Part shown: positions 15,488 through 16,080 of the stretch, one piece after another
Position numbering within the stretch: position 1 is the first letter of the stretch
Layout: every line of letters starts with the position of its first letter
Assembly: GCA_900772575.1 (NCBI GenBank)
Contig: CAAHEN010000258.1
Location: forward strand, 1-16,080
DNA from: Bacteroidaceae bacterium
GTDB lineage: Bacteria; Bacteroidota; Bacteroidia; Bacteroidales; Bacteroidaceae
DNA length: 16,080 nucleotides
Direction: 5' to 3'
Position numbers and translations under genes: made by a program
Notes under the pieces: model-generated
Seen by the model: the letters and a program-made list of their open reading frames with translations, nothing else
What the model was told of the DNA's origin: nothing
Database searches by the model: none

Positions 15488-16051
15488 ATGCCAGACCACA
15501 TGACACCAGAGCAGCGGCACCGCTGCATGAGCCACATCCGGGCGGAAGACACGAGACCCGAAATGCTGGTGCGCAGATGGCTGTGGGCCGAGGGCTACCG
15601 CTACAGGCTGCACGTCAAGACGATGCCCGGCAAACCGGATATCGTGATGCGGAAGTGGCGCACGGCCATTTTCATCAACGGGTGTTTCTGGCACGGGCAC
15701 AACATCAAGCGTGAGAATGGCGATCTTGTGGACAGCGAGTGTTGCAGGATACCGCACACACGGCGTGAGTTTTGGGCGAAGAAGATAACCCGCAACGCCG
15801 ACCGCGATGCCGCCAATATCGCAAAGTTGCAAGCCGCAGGATGGCAAGTCATCGTGATATGGGAGTGCACGCTGAAGCCAGCAAGACGAATGGCCACCCT
15901 CAATGCCCTGTCGCTGCAACTGAGCCGGAACATCCTTGAGCGCTTTGGCGTGAAACGGCGCGCGGCAGTGCCCTTGGCCTATCCCGAGCCCACTGAAGAG
16001 AACCGGACCATGGCGGCGGAAGACGAACTGCCCTATGGCGGCACCCGGTGA
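15488..16051 (+). CDS. Vsr-type very short patch repair endonuclease
   Basis: A 187-residue protein starting MPDHMTPEQRHRCMSHIRAE (ATG at 15500 is an alternative). Vsr enzymes nick beside T:G mismatches left by deamination of 5-methylcytosine. The family core is complete: Glu25 in DTRPEMLV, Asp51 (metal binding) in PGKPDIV, GCFWHGH at 65-71, TRREFWAKKI (91-100) and VIVIWEC (121-127). The probable zinc ligands Cys66, His71, Cys85/Cys86 and Cys127 are present. The His64 of the E. coli enzyme is Asn here, which I believe is common in distant Vsr proteins. An insert of about ten residues precedes the Cys-Cys pair. A tail of some 35 residues beyond the usual end is Pro/Glu-rich. No cytosine methylase is visible; one could lie beyond the right edge. 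Confidence 0.85.
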   Translation: MPDHMTPEQRHRCMSHIRAEDTRPEMLVRRWLWAEGYRYRLHVKTMPGKPDIVMRKWRTAIFINGCFWHGHNIKRENGDLVDSECCRIPHTRREFWAKKITRNADRDAANIAKLQAAGWQVIVIWECTLKPARRMATLNALSLQLSRNILERFGVKRRAAVPLAYPEPTEENRTMAAEDELPYGGTR

Positions 16052-16080
16052 GTGGCGGAGGTGAAGTCCAAACCACAACA

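Noticed and set aside
1..16080. CRISPR arrays or tandem repeats
   Set aside because: No regularly spaced repeats seen in any intergenic stretch.

Overview
The window looks like chromosomal DNA of a GC-rich member of the Bacteroidales, most likely a Prevotella relative. The evidence is the Bacteroidetes-type promoter elements (TAnnTTTG, twice with a TTTG box 19-20 bases upstream), the lack of clear Shine-Dalgarno sequences, and the protein families: a Bacteroidales-style transglutaminase-like exported protein, an M23 peptidase of the kind carried on Bacteroides conjugative elements, and DnaK ending in DFEEVK. The species cannot be named from the sequence alone.

Left part (1-7100), envelope functions. 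On the + strand are the 3' part of an O-antigen ligase/polymerase-like membrane protein with a TPR-like tail and, 16 bases later, an exported transglutaminase-like protein. Converging on them with a 3-base gap is a minus-strand acyltransferase-3 membrane protein. Behind it, also on the minus strand, murF is followed after 52 bases by an AraJ-like MFS exporter that ends at a good intrinsic terminator.

Middle part (about 7100-11035), an AT-richer accessory insert between murF and dnaK. It holds (a) an in-frame chimera of the first ~36 codons of an IS30-type transposase and an M23 peptidase domain that has lost its signal peptide, (b) a serpin broken by a frameshift and a nonsense codon, and (c) a DUF262/DUF1524 (GmrSD-like, HNH) restriction-type nuclease just upstream of the serpin on the same strand. 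A strong terminator for dnaK separates this insert from the next gene.

Right part (11118-16080). dnaK is preceded, on the same strand, by a two-gene module: a small SMC/ABC-type ATPase followed by a DUF4435 (TOPRIM-like) protein. This is the architecture of split OLD-family nucleases and of the PARIS (AriA/AriB) phage-defence system, but with an unusually small ATPase. A Vsr-type very-short-patch endonuclease is transcribed divergently from it. Both directions have good Bacteroidetes promoters in the 358-base gap. The nuclease DUF262, the ATPase/DUF4435 pair and Vsr make this a loose defence or genome-maintenance neighbourhood around a core dnaK gene. I found no rRNA, tRNA, CRISPR array or intact transposon.
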